DNA of 31,883 nucleotides, from contig DATFLY010000164.1 of the NCBI GenBank assembly GCA_035267185.1, positions 1 to 31,883 of the forward strand, given 5' to 3'. Origin of the DNA: JAUIBE01 sp035267185 (GTDB lineage Bacteria > Pseudomonadota > Gammaproteobacteria > Xanthomonadales > SZUA-36). The notes beneath the pieces were generated by a model. It searched no databases and was not told where the DNA came from. It saw only the letters and a program-made list of their open reading frames with translations. Positions 31,765-31,883 of this stretch are shown here, one piece after another. Both the position numbers and the translations under genes were made by a program. Position 1 is the first letter of the stretch. Each line of letters starts with the position of its first letter.

Positions 31765-31883
31765 TCATGCCGCAGATAGTCGTCGAACATTCAGTGAGCT
31801 TCGCTTCTGCTCTGCCTGCCATAAATCATACTGAGATTGCTGGCTAAGCCAGCTTTCCGGCGAGGTATCAAACGCGATAGACA
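31765..31883 (-). CDS. HigA-type antitoxin, C-terminal part, runs off the window edge
   Basis: The frame open from the right edge to TGA at 31765-31767 reads FDTSPESWLSQQSQYDLWQAEQ, the end of HigA/VapI addiction-module antidotes (typically TTPEFWLNLQ-x-x-YDLW). The helix-turn-helix part and any HigB gene lie outside the window. It is followed directly by an attC, so this is another toxin-antitoxin cassette. Confidence 0.85.
   Translation of the reverse strand, partial: SIAFDTSPESWLSQQSQYDLWQAEQKRSSLNVRRLSAA

Overview
The window reads as a stretch of gammaproteobacterial chromosome (moderate GC; an exported TonB-dependent receptor, lipocalin Blc, DUF3465, GlsB/YeaQ-type and TfoX-N proteins) that runs into the far end of a chromosomal integron cassette array. 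The host is probably a marine or environmental gammaproteobacterium. That is an inference from gene content, and no species-level marker is present.

Bases 1-4234: the first 500 bases hold no convincing gene. They contain two diverged tandem repeat copies (about 171-333) and a 160-base imperfect palindrome (341-500), followed by the terminator of a large TonB-dependent receptor gene (579-3455, minus). A zinc-ribbon protein gene (3836-4234, plus) is divergent from it.

Bases 4276-19656: a long run of closely packed genes, all on the minus strand, many joined by ATGA-type overlaps. They encode a macro-domain hydrolase, a MOSC protein, two small membrane proteins, a CaCA-type antiporter, the fluoride channel CrcB, an EamA transporter, an OsmC-like protein, two VOC proteins, a GNAT acetyltransferase, a methyltransferase, a beta-lactamase-fold serine hydrolase with a membrane tail, lipocalin, a cupin, a GlsB-like protein, a TfoX-N protein, an amidohydrolase, a GFA-family protein, a ketopantoate-reductase-like protein and several unknowns. 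The theme is small-molecule detoxification, envelope and stress functions. No single pathway is evident.

Bases 19657-22620: a plus-strand VOC gene with a strong terminator, then a gamma-glutamylcyclotransferase-like gene coupled to an unknown gene, a zinc-ribbon membrane protein, a poorly coding stretch and a small unknown gene.

Bases about 22700 to the right edge: a gene-cassette array. I count thirteen attC-like recombination sites (ten clear, three broken). The extra unpaired base and the spacer lengths of the attC arms show that the cassettes read on the minus strand, in agreement with the genes. attI and the integrase should therefore lie to the right, outside the window, and the oldest cassettes lie to the left, where attC sites are decayed and one carries an IS110/IS1111-type transposase remnant. 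Reading from the right edge leftwards the cassettes carry: a partial HigA antitoxin; brnT-brnA; an exported SnoaL-like protein; a CPBP membrane protease; an exported NHL beta-propeller; a RelE/HigB-type toxin with an XRE antitoxin; an exported alpha/beta hydrolase; an orphan ribbon-helix-helix protein of 59 residues; a VIT-family metal transporter; a Phd-ParE toxin-antitoxin pair; a 90-residue membrane protein; an exported unknown protein; and a 5'-truncated unknown gene. Toxin-antitoxin cassettes with their own palindromic operators probably stabilise the array, and the other cassettes are accessory cargo.
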